From: Iris pallida
Lineage: Eukaryota; Streptophyta; Magnoliopsida; Asparagales; Iridaceae
Direction: 5' to 3'
DNA length: 64,000 bases
NCBI GenBank assembly: GCA_029216955.1
Contig: JANAVB010015600.1
Location: forward strand, 39,942,048 to 40,006,047
Position numbers and translations under genes: made by a program. Position 1 is the first letter of the stretch, and every line of letters starts with the position of its first letter. Below the pieces are notes generated by a model. It was given only the letters and a program-made list of their open reading frames with translations, ran no database searches and was not told the origin of the DNA. Shown here piece after piece: positions 1 to 11,865 of the stretch.

Positions 1-249
1 TTTATGAGGGATGCCATCGTCATGTCTTTCCCTCCGTCTTAAAAATGATCGAGGAAGAGGTGTGTCAAGTCATCAAAGGAGGATATGGAGTTGTCAGGGA
101 GACTGCAGTACCACTCTTTTGATGTCTATACTTTTGCTGTCCTTTGATGTGCCAAGTACTTCGTTTGAGCTCCCTGGCGCATGTTTGAGTAGTATTAAGC
201 GCATAGGAATTCTGGCCAATAGATGCGCCTAAAATTTCAGGGTTCTACA
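1..249 (-). mobile_element. Partial LTR of a Tat-like Ty3/gypsy element (5' boundary at 249)
   Basis: Read on the minus strand, the sequence starts at 249 with TGTAGAACCCTGAAATTTTA and soon reaches GGCGCATC. This closely resembles the start of the LTR at 36695 (TGTGGAAGCATGAAATTTCA, then GGCGCATCG). Several GCGCAT-type oligomers recur, as in the other Tat LTRs here. The abrupt change into LINE coding sequence at 250 marks the insertion edge, so bases 250-254 (GCCAG) should be one TSD copy. The rest of the element, or a solo LTR, lies left of the window. No coding capacity is visible. Confidence 0.7.
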
Positions 250-1612
250 GCCAGGTGCTCGGGCTAAAAAGTCAACCTGGACAAAAGTGTTATCTACACC
301 CACCACAATATCAAGAGAGAACATGTGGCGAGCCACTCCAACATAACCCCTTCCCCATCAAAAATCCTCCATTTCACTACCTAGGTTGCCCCCTAGTGTA
401 CGATAAATCAAATGCTGTGATTTTCGAGGACCTGATCAGACGCATCAGAAAAAAACTCGAGGGTTGGCATAACGCTACCCTATCTCCGGGTGGTAAGATG
501 ATCCTCATCAATCACATCCTCATTTCCATTCCCATCTACACCCTGGCGGCGTGTTCCCCGCCCAAGAAAGTACTCTCCAACATCGAAAGCATCTTTAGCA
601 ACTTTCTATGGGGGCATCAAGGAGGCAAAGACAAGCATCATTGGGCTAGTTGGGATACCATGGCTTGTCCCACCGGGGAGGGGGGCCCAGGATTCACCAA
701 ACTGTCCTACATCGTTAATGCCTTCTCGATAAAACTATGGTGGAAGCTTCGCACGAGCCATAACTTATGGACTAGGTTCATGAAGGCCAGATACTACAAG
801 CACATCTAACCGTCGACGGCCATCTCGAATAGCAGATCCTCCGTGGCTTGGCGTCGCATTCTTATCGGTCGGCCTCTCGCAGAACCCGTCATTCGCCTAC
901 AGTTAGGCGACGGGAATTCTTCGCCATTTATGGAACATTGGGTTGGAACCACCTTGCTTCCCAATCTTGCTGCCGCCCCTTAGAACAGTACTATCAAAGA
1001 CTTGTGGGACTCCTCTGATAACAGCTGGAACTAGAACAAGGTCCGAGTCTGGGCTGGACCAGAGGCAGTCGACAGCATCCGTCGCAGCGGATTGACGATC
1101 GGAACGAAAGCAGATGAGATCCGGTGGTCGACCGTAGCTACCAGATCATTCTCGATTACATCGGTTAGACGAGTGATCCGAGGCCAGTCGACACCCTCTC
1201 CCACTATGGCATCTTTCTGGCAGAGTTGCATCCCCAAGAAGTGGTCCTTCCTCATATGGAGAGCCCTCCGCAACATCCTACCCTCCGACGATACTCTCAA
1301 TACTATTGGGTTCAGCCTTGCGTCCGCATGCACATGCTGCTCTGATCGTCAGTCCGAAACTGTCGACCACATCTTCTGTCACGGGGCCTTCCTGTCAAGG
1401 TCTGGAGAGTGCTTTCCCAGCACTGCAGGATAGCTCATGGGGGCGACAGCTTCTCCGATTGAGCTACGGCATGGGCATCCGTGTCCCATGGCCACCAGAT
1501 TGTGGCAGCTGCCGTAACTTGGGTAATCTGAAAAAATCACAACAAGGCGAGATATGAAGGCCACAGTACACCGTAGACCAGCTCATATGGGAGACCATTC
1601 GCAAGTGCCTGA
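250..1612 (+). pseudogene. LINE (non-LTR retrotransposon) ORF2 3' part: reverse transcriptase C-terminus and zinc-binding RVT domain
   Basis: Frames between 250 and 809 read as the C-terminal part of a plant L1-type reverse transcriptase: a YLGCPL segment, then GWHNATLSPGGKMILI and FSNFLWG, the usual landmarks after the RT palm. About 1,090-1,430 reads as the RVT-associated zinc-binding domain (FWQSCIPKKWSFLIWRAL, then a Cys-x-Cys-Cys...DHIFCHG stretch). Frameshifts and stops separate the pieces, so it is dead. The 5' end is cut off by the LTR ending at 249 and the 3' side by the Copia element at 1613. The tail resumes at 11130. No host role is implied. Confidence 0.85.
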
Positions 1613-2679
1613 TGTAGGAACGAAATCGTAAAGCAGAATACTCTAGAGGGGATGAATAGAGTAGGCAGCAGAATATTGCTAATTAAAAAACTTGTTAGCA
1701 GTTAGATCACATATATAAAAATAATCACAAAATAAAGGACAGTAATAAAAGAGTGATCAGAAGGCAAATGCAAACACAAAGATTTATACTGGTTTTCCTC
1801 TTGTGAGGACTAGTCCAGTCGGAAGAACTCTAGCTTCCAGTTGAATCCACTATTGGAAAATCTCGCAAGTTTTAATAAGAAGTCCTTGCAACTTCTACAG
1901 ACGCGAGCTTTGATACGAAGAACTCGACCAACTTCAATTGTAAAGAGTCAATCTTCAATCAAGCCTCTGATTACAATCGCTCTGAAACTTCTAGACCGCA
2001 CCGCACTGGCAAATCGACTAGAGGATTGTAACTAGCTTGGAATTTGAAAATGGAAGCTTTTTAGAACTCTTTGGAAGAAATATAAGCTTTAGAAGAGAAG
2101 AGATTGAAAGTGAATTGGTGATCTGAAATGATCGAAATCCTTCTCTATTTATAGTTTTTCCAAAGGCATAACTCTGGTAGAATTCGGGCAAAATTCGGAC
2201 ATTACTCTTTGTAACCAACCGCAACTGAAGGGAGACCAAGTTCAAAATCAAACGTTCACATAACGTTCAACTTGGCCGAACTCTGGCCGAGTTCTGTCAG
2301 GGTTTGGTCAGTTGATATTGTGAAAAATAATTTTGGCTTTTTGAAAAGTCCTTCAGAAACTTTTTGAAAAATAAATATTTTTCAAAAACATAGGTCATTT
2401 TAAAAAGGTAGGTCAGTTTTGAAAAACGATTTCGGATAGCCTATTTGCCAGTACGACTTGGTGTATAATGTATTCCTATAATCAATAAAATAAAAAATTA
2501 CATTGCTTTGAAGGAAATATGTTCTTGAGTGGCAAACAGCTTCGATCTTAAACGGAGTAGATATCCATCTTTGATCAGTGTCCAAAATATCGTTAGTAAA
2601 CATCTAAATTAATTCGTATATCGAGACAGAGTTTGATCAATTATTAAAATCAGGTTTGACCATAACCAATGGGCCAACA
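1613..2679 (-). repeat. 3' LTR of the Copia element
   Basis: Direct repeat of 10060-11129, with matching ends (TGTAGGAACG on the left and GGGCCAACA on the right in plus orientation). Differences are scattered substitutions and small indels. The element runs on the minus strand, so this left copy is its 3' LTR, next to the polypurine tract. Confidence 0.92.
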
Positions 2680-2690
2680 ATCTCCCCTGT
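2680..2690 (-). other. Polypurine tract of the Copia element
   Basis: Minus strand reads ACAGGGGAGAT directly before the 3' LTR, the expected place for the plus-strand primer of reverse transcription. Confidence 0.7.
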
Positions 2691-3249
2691 TTTGATAATT
2701 GACAAACCATGACCAATATAACATCTTGGTTTTGATCAAGTCAAAAGTGTATTGAAGGTACCGAGAGATAAAATGAAAAATTGTTCATAACCTGTATCTT
2801 ATCCATGAGTAGATCTTATTTCTTTCCCGTTATCACTTAGCAAAATAATTGTAAAAGAGAAAAGCTCTCCCGTAATAAATGCATAAGTAACAATCAGTGA
2901 ACAAACACAAGAAAAATATAAAGATATTATTTCTAACATTATTGTAACACGGGCATGGTATAAATATTGACAGAAAAATAAGATAAACAGATATGGTATA
3001 AACAACACATGCATGGTATTTGTCACAGGCAGTTTATATGAAGCATAAAGAAAGATAATGCTATGAGGTTGAAATAAATAAAATGCTAAGCTGAATAATA
3101 AACTAAACTGAGACATATGCCAAACTGAGGCATAAAAACTTGTCTGTCAAATGTCACAAATCATATCCAAAAAGAGTACTGATAATATCTTGAAATATCG
3201 AAGCATTTCCAAGTAAACATAAGACAAAATAGACAGTCTCAAAAAGCAA
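2691..3249 (-). other. AT-rich 3' untranslated region of the Copia element
   Basis: Between the end of the envelope-like ORF and the polypurine tract. AT-rich with no convincing coding sequence on either strand, and nothing else recognised. Confidence 0.55.
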
Positions 3250-4530
3250 CATCTCAAAAATCATCTTCATCCTTATCATCATCATCGGCTGCAGTGCCAG
3301 CATGTCCAGATCGACCAGCTCCAGAAGTGCCGGCTCCAGAAGTATGTGGAGTAGCACCAGAAGTACGATACCAATCGTATGCGTTCTATGGCTGGAACAG
3401 AGAGTGGACCGCCTCATCATCAATACGGTAGCCAGATACAGAAGGGTCTCAAGGTAGAGAGCTAGCAGAGTGACCCGTCTGTGCAAATCTCAGATCGGCA
3501 AAGGAGTTGGCAATAGCCTGGAATCGAGTCACGTTACGGAACTCATGTTCCCTGGAAGTGTCAACGAAGAATGACTGCAGATCTGAATGATGCTAGTGAA
3601 TACCCTCAAAGGTCATAGGGTAAGACTGAGGAGGACTAGGTGCTGTAGGAGTAGGTGCAGGAGGAGCAGGTGCTGTAGGTGGAGGAATAGTGACAATACT
3701 GCGACGAGAAAGTTGAGGAACTTGGGCTCAGGGTGCAGAACACAAGTGGATAAGTTAATATCGAATCTCTGAAAGATGCGTGGGATGATCATCGCATAAG
3801 AGAGGTTGCAGTCTCTTAGGCGACATCTACCCATCATCTGAATAATAGTCTTAGGGGCAGAAAAAGGAATCCCCATAAGAATGTGATATAAAGCTGAAAG
3901 CTCAAGTGCAGTGACATCCTCTTTTGAAGTAGATTTTGGAAGTAGAGTGGAATAGATGATGCGATGTAATTCGTAGTTAAACAAGTTCAAGTTATTGGCC
4001 TTGAACTTTCCAGGACAAGCACGTACGGACGCACAAAGCTCATTCTTAAAACTAACGAGAGTCGTACCCTCGAAAAAATTGAAATCAGTGATGTCATCGA
4101 GCGGGGCACCTTCGTTTGGAAGGCCAAGGATTTCTGCTAGCAATTCATCGTTGAACTTGATATCTATCCCGCCGACACGAGTTCTCGCGGTAAAAGTGTC
4201 TAACACGAAATTACAGTAAAATAGTCTAATGGCATTAGTAGCTATAAGGAATTGTAAAGTAGCAAAGTGATGTAACCCTAATGCCTCAAAGTAAGGACGA
4301 TGGTCAGGAAATACAGTCCATTTGATCGGAGATCCGGTACATATATTACGCATAATAAAGTCGACATACCAAAGTAAGGCTTGGTCGGGAGTTTTGAAAT
4401 AAAACTCGTCCGATGCACCGTCATCCGATTGGACCGAAGAAAAGAGGGAATCCGTATGCGGATCAGAAGATGATGCCTCTTCACTGGCATTGGTCTTTTT
4501 CCTCTTGAAAGGATTGAATCCCTTAGGCAT
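3250..4530 (-). pseudogene. Envelope-like third ORF of the Sirevirus-like Copia element
   Basis: Starts with ATG at 4530. The first 270 or so codons encode a hydrophilic lysine/serine N-terminus, then a globular domain with RVGGIDIKFNDELLAEILGLP, a signature of proteins annotated as putative plant transposon protein or envelope-like in Sireviruses. A frameshift near 3,710 moves the reading into a proline-rich stretch (repeats of PAP, PTP and PSPP). A TAG at 3593-3595 and further breaks follow, and the C-terminal part is Gly/Ser-rich then Asp-rich. I see no clear membrane segment, so a true viral envelope role is not supported by this copy. It is separate from pol by about 600 bp. Confidence 0.7.
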
Positions 4531-5133
4531 TTTGTCCCAAAAACTAGAAATCCTAATAATTTAAAAGTGGAGGAGAGAAAGGATTATACCTTCCGAGAAT
4601 CAGGTATGCGGTAGAGGACGAGATTCTTCGCACGAATCCAAATTTTGGACGAAGATCTCCACGTAGATTAGAAGAAGGAAGGTAGAGAAGAACTATGGTT
4701 TTCGGGGTGCTGCTGCTGCTGTTTGATGTGGTTTGGAAGAATGAAGAAGATGGGGGCCTCGGGTTCTGACTGATACATATATATACCCAGCCGAACTCAG
4801 GCCGAATTCAGACCGAACTCGGGCCGAATTCGCCAAGTGTTGCCTGGCTATATATAAAAAAAATTTATGGGGCCACATCTTTTTTATCAATTCATTTCAA
4901 ATATTTAATTCAAAATTTAGTAATTTTAAATTTCAAATAATACAATTAATATTATTTTATAAATTAATATTCTTTATTCAGTATCTGTCTCAAATTAGCT
5001 GTAGGAGTACTGTCCCAGCTAACGGAGGTTCACCAGAGAACTCTTAAATACCGCTTCACTTCGACCATAGTCGTAGTGACAAACAGATTCTTTTTAGGCT
5101 TGTCTCAAAAACAGTTATTGAGTATTGAATTAA
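4531..5133 (-). other. Spacer between pol and the envelope-like ORF of the Copia element
   Basis: AT-rich noncoding stretch with no recognised feature. It would carry the leader of any subgenomic or spliced envelope-like message. Confidence 0.4.
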
Positions 5134-6890
5134 TTAATTAATAAAACAAAATTAATTAATATTATTGACACTAAAATACCTAATTCTTGATGTGAATAAT
5201 TGAAACGATCTTCCGCTAGAGGTTTTGTGAGTATGTCAGCTAATTGATTCTGTGTGTCTATGTATACAATGTCTATATCTCCATTTTGTTGATGATCTCT
5301 AAGAAAGTAATATCGAATCACGATATCTTTAGTACGAGAGTGGCATACTGGATTCTTTGTCAAATTAATAGAACTAGTGTTGTCACAGAAAATGGGTATG
5401 TGTGTAAAATGCAATCCATAGTCTTCTAAAGTTTGCTTCATCCACAAAATTTGTGCACAACAACATCCTGCGGCGATATACTCAGCCTTGGTTGTTGATA
5501 ATACGACATAATTTTACTTTTTGCTAAACCAATGGACTAGAAATTTTTTTAGAAAATGACATGTGCCGCTGGTGCTTTTTCTATCTACTTTGCATCCAGC
5601 AAAATCAGCATCAAAATAACTGGTTAGGTCAAATGACGTGGTTTTGGGATACCATAAGCCGACAGAAGAAGTACCTTTAAGGTATCGGAAGATACGCTTA
5701 TCTGCGCACAGATGTGATTCCTTAGGATTAGCTTGAAAACGTGCACACAGACAAACACTAAATATAATGTCTGGTCGACTAGCAGTTAAATATAGTAAGC
5801 TACTGATCATACCTCGATACTTACGTATATCGACGGATTTGCCTTGTTCATCAGTATCAAGCTTGGTTAAAGTCGCAATTGGAGTGCTAAGTGGCATGAC
5901 TGCTTCCAAGTCGAACTTCTTTAATAGATCTTTTGTGTACTTTGCTTGATTTATGAACGTCCCATTATTTGTTTGTTTGATTTGCAGTCCGAGAAAGAAT
6001 TTTAGCTCTCCCATCATGCTCATCTCAAACTCATTCTGTATACACTTTAAGAATTCTTGACCAAGAGATTCATCAATAGATCCAAAAAGAGCTTAGACGA
6101 TCGTACCAAGCACGGGGGGCTTGTTTCAAACCGTATAAGGCTTTCTTCAACTTGAAAACATAATCAGGATATTTGAAATCAGTAAAACCGGGAGGTTGAG
6201 CTACATAAACTTCTTCTTTTATAAACTATTTAAAAATGCGCTTTTGACATCCATTTGAAATAACTTAAAATTATGAAAACATGCAAATGCACATAACATG
6301 CGAATGGATTCTAATCTCGCAACTGGGGCATAAGTCTCATCGTAATCGATACCTTCTTCTTGATTGTATCCTTGAGCTACGAGTCGAGCCTTATTACGAG
6401 TCACTAAACCATTCTCGTTCAGTTTGTTTCGGAATACCCAACGGGTGCCAATGACCGGATGATCAATGGGCTTGGGAACAAGTTTCCAAACTTGATTCCG
6501 TTCGAATTGGTTTAATTCCTCTTGCATAGCATCTAACCAAAAATTATCTCTACATGCTTCTTCAATATTTTTGGGTTCAAACTTCGAAACAAAAGCAACA
6601 CAAGAAGCTATATCTTTATTAGAGGAACGAGTATTTACACTCTTGGTAATCTTACCAATTACCAAGTCCTTTGGATGATCTGCCAAGAATCTTATCTCTT
6701 TTGGCGTATCCTCAGGATTGCTAGTTCCGGCTTCTTTGTTTGAAGGTTCTACAACTTTGTGTGAAGGTTTTGCAGTAGCTGTACTTGGTGTAATTACATC
6801 TTCATTGTCGTCATCGTCTGAGTGTTGATTTAGCTCATCAAACTTGACATTGATTGATTTTTCGATGATCATGGTTCTTTTGTTGAAGAC
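5134..6890 (-). pseudogene. Copia reverse transcriptase and RNase H (broken)
   Basis: Starts as a Copia RT: an NQVWKLVPKP segment, GTRWVFRNKL, ARLVAQGYNQEEGIDYDETY and MDVKSAFLN (residues with one catalytic Asp). After WYDRLSSF the sequence jumps directly to [11 protein letters not shown], then MGELKFFLGLQI. The stretch that should hold the YVDD catalytic motif is missing, so there is a deletion near 6,083-6,090. RNase H follows (SYFDADFAGCKVDRKSTSG; a frameshift near 5,510; IFCDNTSSINL; HIDIVYID-type end with LADILTKPL). Needed for copying RNA into DNA in the particle, it is inactive here. Confidence 0.88.
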
Positions 6891-7700
6891 TCTGTACCCT
6901 TTGCTCTTTGCTGCATAACCTAGAAATATGCCTTCATCGGCCTTTTCATCGAATTTATTAAGATTGGCTTTAGTATTAAGAATAAAATATTTACAACCAA
7001 AAATCTTAAAATATGAAACATTGGGTGTTCTATCAAACGATAGTTCATAGGGAGTGTTCTTCGATATAGGACGAATTAGAACCCTATTGAGAATATAGCA
7101 TGCTGTATTGACAGCTTCAGCCCAAAAGTATCCAGGTAGACTAAATTTGTTTTACATTACTCTATCCATTTCAGATAGAGTCCTGTTCTTACGTTCCACA
7201 ACTCCATTTTGTTGTGGAGTCCTAGGGCAAGAGAATTCATGCACATAACCGTGTGTGTCATAAAATTGCTTAAATTCTGTTTTCTCAAATTTGCTACCAT
7301 GATCACTACGAATGCGAGTAATCATGAACCCTTTTTCATTCTGTACTTTCTTGCAAAAGGTGACGAATTTTGATAATGCATCGTTCTTGCGTGCAAGAAA
7401 ATATACTCATGTATATCTAAAAAAATTATCTACAATGACAAAAGCATATAACTTACCACCTAGACTAGCAATTCTACTTGGTCCAAATAAGTCAATATGC
7501 AACAATTGAAGAGGTCTAGTGGTACTTACAACGTTCTTGGATTTAAAGACGGATCGGGTAGCTTTGTTCTTTTCAAATTCACTACATACCGTATCCTTCT
7601 TGAAAGATATGTCCGGTAAGCCGCGTACCAACTTCTTTGTAGATAGTATTGAAATTGTATCTATGTTTGCATGACCGAGTCTCATATGCCATAGTTGACT
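6891..7700 (-). pseudogene. Copia integrase core with GAG-pre-integrase end
   Basis: The minus strand encodes the His-rich pre-integrase end (MRLGHANIDTI), then the integrase core. The three catalytic acids are visible: Asp in VIVDNFF, Asp in RIRSDHGSKFE and Glu in QQNGVVERKNRTL. A Trp codon has become TGA soon after the first Asp, and a TAA lies after the Glu, before the segment LPGYFWAEAVNTACYILNR. The C-terminal part runs into FGCKYFILNTKANLNKFD. The product would insert the cDNA, but this copy is interrupted by stops. Confidence 0.88.
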
Positions 7701-7808
7701 CTAAATGCTTTTGGCCATCAAACATCTACCTGCTTTGTTAGCATCTTCCAACAAATAGAAAACATATATGTTGTCTTCCCTGATACCTTCAAAGATAGTA
7801 CTACCAGT

Positions 7809-8412
7809 TTAACTGTTAACTATAGTACATTTGTCTTTGATGAAGTTAATGCCATAACCATGATCAGCTAAATGACTTATGCTGAGCAGATTATGTTTTA
7901 ACTCGGTAACTAGACAAACATCTTTAATCACAGGATAGGGAGCCTTACCAATGTCACCAATACCGATTATGCACCCTCTTAAATTATTACCGAAGGAGAC
8001 GTATCCTTCTTTATTCTTCTTCGACAGTGTTGCGAATAATGAAGCGTCACCGGTCATGTGCCATGAGCAACCGCTGTCGAGGATCCATTTGCTTCTAGCA
8101 TGTGAAGGGCGTTCCACCTACAAAACAATTTGCAGATAAAACTCTTGGTACCCATTTCTTGTAGGGTCATAACTGGTTAGTTTTTGGTATCCATGCATAA
8201 ACATTTAAATCTACTAACTTTCTGATTCTACATGCAGAGGATATATGACCAATGAGGCCATAATAATGATAATTTGTATGTTGAGTGTTGAAAGTTGTGT
8301 GACGTGCATGATTGGTAAGTTTTGGTTTTATAGTATACAAGAATGCATGCCTATTAGTCTTCTTGGGCATAGGTTTGGTACGGTTTGGTCTGACAGTGTT
8401 TGGTTTGGGCAT
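7809..8412 (-). pseudogene. Copia protease and remnant of a second zinc knuckle
   Basis: The protease active site is KWILDSGCSWHMTGD (Asp-Ser-Gly), followed by the usual LLSISHLADHGY segment leading into the pre-integrase domain. Just upstream, YHYYGLIGHISSAC looks like a zinc knuckle in which the first two cysteines are now tyrosines. Stops lie between the parts. Confidence 0.8.
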
Positions 8413-8591
8413 GTTCCGATGATTCGCTAATTGACACGTGTTAGAATAGGAACCAGCAACTTCATGCTATTTTTCTAAACTAATTTTCAACTTTTTGGAA
8501 GTGCCATACAATCTAGTATAGTCAATTGTAAGTGTTTCAATTCTGACTTGTGCACGCTCGAGACTCTTTCTCTCGTTAGATAGGTCTTCCT

Positions 8592-9965
8592 TTAACTAGA
8601 TAATAGTTTGGTCTTTTTTTTGGATAGCTTAACAGTCTCGTGTAACAACAACTTAATAGATGAAAGCTCACCAAACTCAATTGAAGAGTCATTATTTCTA
8701 ACATGATCTAGTTGGTCGATAAGTCTTCCTATTTCACCTTTGTACTCTTTAAGTACCTTCTTAGAGGTTTCATATTTACTATGCAGTTTTCTGTAATCAT
8801 TTAACAGGTCACTGAAAGCCTCTCCTAGTTGCTCAAAGGTGAAATCATCATAAGGATCAAATAGAGGATTAGTGATTACCTGATCGCAAGCCATCAAGCA
8901 TACATTTACAGCGTCATCTGATTGTTCGTCTTCTGAATCACTGGTTTCGCTTTCATGCCATATGCTTGTGTTGGCATACTTTCTTGATGTAGATCGCTTC
9001 AGGTAGTCTTTGTCATATTTGCTGCTTTTTTTTATGATGATGATGCTGTTGGACAATCTTTCTTCATGTGTCCTTTCTTTTTGCATCCGTAGCAAATAAG
9101 ATCTTCCTCGTTGTTGTTGCTGTTGCTGTCTTTTGTTCTCCTGTTAAATCTCATGAACTTCTTGAATTTTCTTACCAGAAGAGCTTGATCTTCAGAGTCA
9201 GAGTCGCTGTCGTCAGAATCATCTTCGACAGTTCTTCTATGTTGAGCCTTGAGAGCAATCGACTTCTTTGACTTCTCCTTTGGTATTCTCCTTTGGTGTA
9301 GCATCTTCAAAATCTTGAAGATTTAACTCGTGAGTGAGTAGCTTACCCATAAGTGTTTCCAGAGACATTGTTGAGAGGTCGTTTACTTCAATGATTGTTG
9401 TAGCCTTTGGAATCCAGTTCTTTGTGAGAGCTCGTAGAAGTTTGCGAATCTTTTTATGGTTATTGTAATCCTTGCCTAATGAAGACAAAGGATTTACAAT
9501 ATCCAAGAATCTCGTAAATATCTGAGTGACTGATTCACTTGGCTTTATTTTTAACACCTCGTACTCCTGAGTAAGTCTGCTTATTTTTGACTCCTTGACA
9601 TGTGTTGTTTCTTCGTGGGTTACTTCGAGAAGTTTCTATACTTCATTTGATGTTGTGCAGGTAGACACCCTGTTGAATTCAGTTCTGTCTAAAGCACAAA
9701 ATAAAGCGTTAATAGCACGTGCGTCAAGACTGGCCTTTTTCTTTTCATCCTCTGTAAATTTGTCATAGGATTTTTCAACTAAAACTCCATCAACATTAAT
9801 ACGAGGAGGCTTTTTGTGTCCATCAATAACTACAGACCATAAGTCAAAATCAAGAAATTTTAGGAAGAAACTCATACGTGTTTTCCAATAAGTGTAGTTT
9901 GTACCGTCAAACAGTGGAGGTCTGTTTGTGGCTTGGCCTTCACTTGTAAATTTCACAGTTGCCAT
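8592..9965 (-). pseudogene. Copia gag (nucleocapsid) with zinc knuckle and coiled-coil tail
   Basis: Start ATG at 9965 follows the primer site by about 80 bp. The N-terminus has PPLFDGTNYTYWKTRM, the usual opening of plant Copia gag. A TAG at 9636-9638 probably replaces a Trp codon. The same frame then gives KLLEVTHEETT and MSLETLMGKLLTHEL. After a frameshift near 9,300 comes the CCHC knuckle CYGCKKKGHMKKDC (C-x2-C-x4-H-x4-C). After another shift comes an acidic and then charged, coiled-coil-like tail with CLMA, typical of long Sirevirus gag proteins. It forms the particle and binds RNA. Confidence 0.88.
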
Positions 9966-10045
9966 GTGTAATTCTGTGATCTATATAACAATTGAAAAAT
10001 AACTGAATATAGCTGTAATTTTACCTTGCTTTACCTGTATAACCT

Positions 10046-10057
10046 GCTCTGATACCA
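10046..10057 (-). other. Primer-binding site, initiator-Met tRNA
   Basis: Minus strand reads TGGTATCAGAGC, two bases after the 5' LTR. This is complementary to the 3' end of plant initiator methionine tRNA and is the standard Copia primer site. Confidence 0.92.
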
Positions 10058-10059
10058 AT

Positions 10060-11129
10060 TGTAAGAACGAAATCGTAAAGTAGAATACTCTAGAGGGGGG
10101 GTGAATAGAGTAGGCAGCAAAATATGGCTAATTAAAAAAACTTGTTAGCAGTTAGATCACAGATATAAAAATAATCACAAAATAAATGACAGTAATAAAA
10201 GAGTGATCAGAAGGCAAACGTAAACACAGATATTTATACTGGTTTCCCTCTTGTAAGGACTAGTCCAGTCGGAAGAACTCTAGCTTCCAGTTAAATTCAC
10301 TATTAGAAAATCTTGCAAGTTTTTATACGAAGTCCTTGTAACTTCTACAGACGCGAGCTTTGATAAAAAAACTCGACCAAATTTAATTGTGAAGAGTCAA
10401 TCTTCAATCAAGCCTCTGATTACAATCGCTCTGAAACTTCTAGACCGCACCGTACTGGCAAATCGCCTAGAGGATTGTAACTGGCTTGGGATTTAGAAAT
10501 GGAAGCTTTTTAGAACTCTTTGGAAAAAATATAAGCTTTAGAAGAGAAGAGATTGAAAGTGAATTGGTGATCTGAAATGATCGAAATCCTTCTCTATTTA
10601 TAGTTTTTCTAAAGGCAGAACTCTGGCAGAAATCAGGCAGAATTCGGACAGAACTCTTTGTAACCAACCGCAACTGTAGGGAGACCAAGTTCAAAATCAA
10701 ACGTTCAAGTTGGTCGAACTCTGGCCGAACTCTGGCCGAGTTCTGTCAGGGTTTGGTCAGTTGATTTTGTGAAAAATAATTTTAGCTTTTTGAAAAGTCC
10801 TTCAGAAGCTTTTTGAAAAATAGATATTTTTTAAAAATATAGGTCATTTTAAAAAGATAGGTCAGTTTTGAAAAACGATTTTGGATAAGCCTATTTGCCA
10901 GTACGACCTGGTGTATAATGTATTCCTAAACTCAATAAATTGAAAAATTACATTGCTTTGAAGGAAATACATTCTTGAGTGGCAAATAGCTTCGGTCTTG
11001 AACGGAGTAGATATCCATCTTTGATCAGTGTCCAAAATGTTATTTGTAAACATCTGAATTGATTCGAATATCGAGACAGAGTTTGATCAATTATTGAAAT
11101 CTGGTTTGACCATGACCAATGGGCCAACA
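10060..11129 (-). repeat. 5' LTR of the Copia element
   Basis: Direct repeat of 1613-2679, TG...CA ends, adjacent to the primer-binding site. As the 5' LTR it would carry the promoter. I did not find a convincing single TATA box. Confidence 0.92.
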
Positions 11130-11275
11130 CCGGAAATGTTGCTCCCTTTGCTCGCACATTCCGACAGTCTTCTGGGACTCTCTCCTTTCCCCAGCTTAGC
11201 CATTTTGCCTCCCGTTTTCTCTTTTTGTTAGTATATGTGTATAGGCCTCGGCATTTTGTGCCTAGTGGTATCGAA
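11130..11275 (+). mobile_element. LINE 3' tail continued after the Copia insertion
   Basis: The sequence left of the Copia element ends in a reading IRKCL. The right side continues in a compatible way with GNVAPFARTFRQSSGTLS and a hydrophobic LPPVFSLFV stretch, like the C-terminal end of plant LINE ORF2. The exact 3' end is unclear and I see no poly(A) tail. Confidence 0.55.
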
Positions 11276-11279
11276 CGGC

Positions 11280-11865
11280 CGCGTGTGCGGACCCCACGCA
11301 GCCCCTTCCCTCCCCACCCCCCACCTCGGGCCCCCACTCCCCTCCTCCCCCCCGACCATCAAGATCCCCAGGCCCCCTTCAGCTCCCCTATCTCCCACCC
11401 CCGCGACATCCCCACCCGTCGACCCCCAACTTAACCCCCCCTGCCGACCCCCAACCTTAACCCCCCCTCGGCGGTCCCCCACCCCCTCTCCTTCCCCCCG
11501 ACTGCCAAGGACCCCACCCCTGCGACCTCCCCACCCGCCACCCCACCCTATACCCACCTGTCGACCCCCAACCAAACAACCCCCCCAGGTTGGGCCCCTA
11601 CCCCCTCTCCTTCCCCCCCGACCGCCAACACCCCCTAGCCCCGCGACCTCCCCACCCGTCGCCCCACCCTAAACCCCCCTCCTCCCCTGCCCCGACCACC
11701 AACACCCCCCAGCCCCCCTCCCTCCGCTCCTCTATCCCCCTCCCGCGACCTCCCCACCCGTCGACCCCTCTCCCTCCGGCCCCCGCCCTTCGCTCCCCTA
11801 AACCCCCTCCTCCCCCCGCGACCACGATTCCCCCCGTGGGTTGCACCCCTCCGACCACCAAGAGA
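11280..11865. repeat. C-rich low-complexity minisatellite
   Basis: Nearly 600 bp made of irregular repeats around CGACCTCCCCACCCGTCG and runs of C. It gives long open frames on both strands (Pro-rich one way, Gly/Arg-rich the other), which are compositional and not genes. A G-rich tract in the matching place near the 5' terminus of CACTA-2 (60833-61030) suggests it belongs to CACTA-3. Confidence 0.7.

Larger units (their letters stand above)
1613..11129 (-). mobile_element. Ty1/copia LTR retrotransposon, Sirevirus-like, nested in the LINE
   Basis: Two direct LTRs of about 1.07 kb (TG...CA ends) flank an interior read on the minus strand in the order gag, protease, integrase, reverse transcriptase, RNase H: the Copia order. 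A third, envelope-like ORF lies downstream of pol, which with the 9.5 kb size and about 1 kb LTRs points to the Sirevirus group. Flanks are CCTGA on the left and CCGGA on the right, a 5-bp TSD with one mismatch. LINE sequence on both sides shows insertion into that LINE. Multiple stops, frameshifts and a deletion in RT show it cannot move by itself. Confidence 0.9.

Noticed and set aside
2018..2251. Small frames repeated in both Copia LTRs (also at 10467-10700)
   Set aside because: Short frames within LTR sequence, with no conserved features beyond LTR identity.
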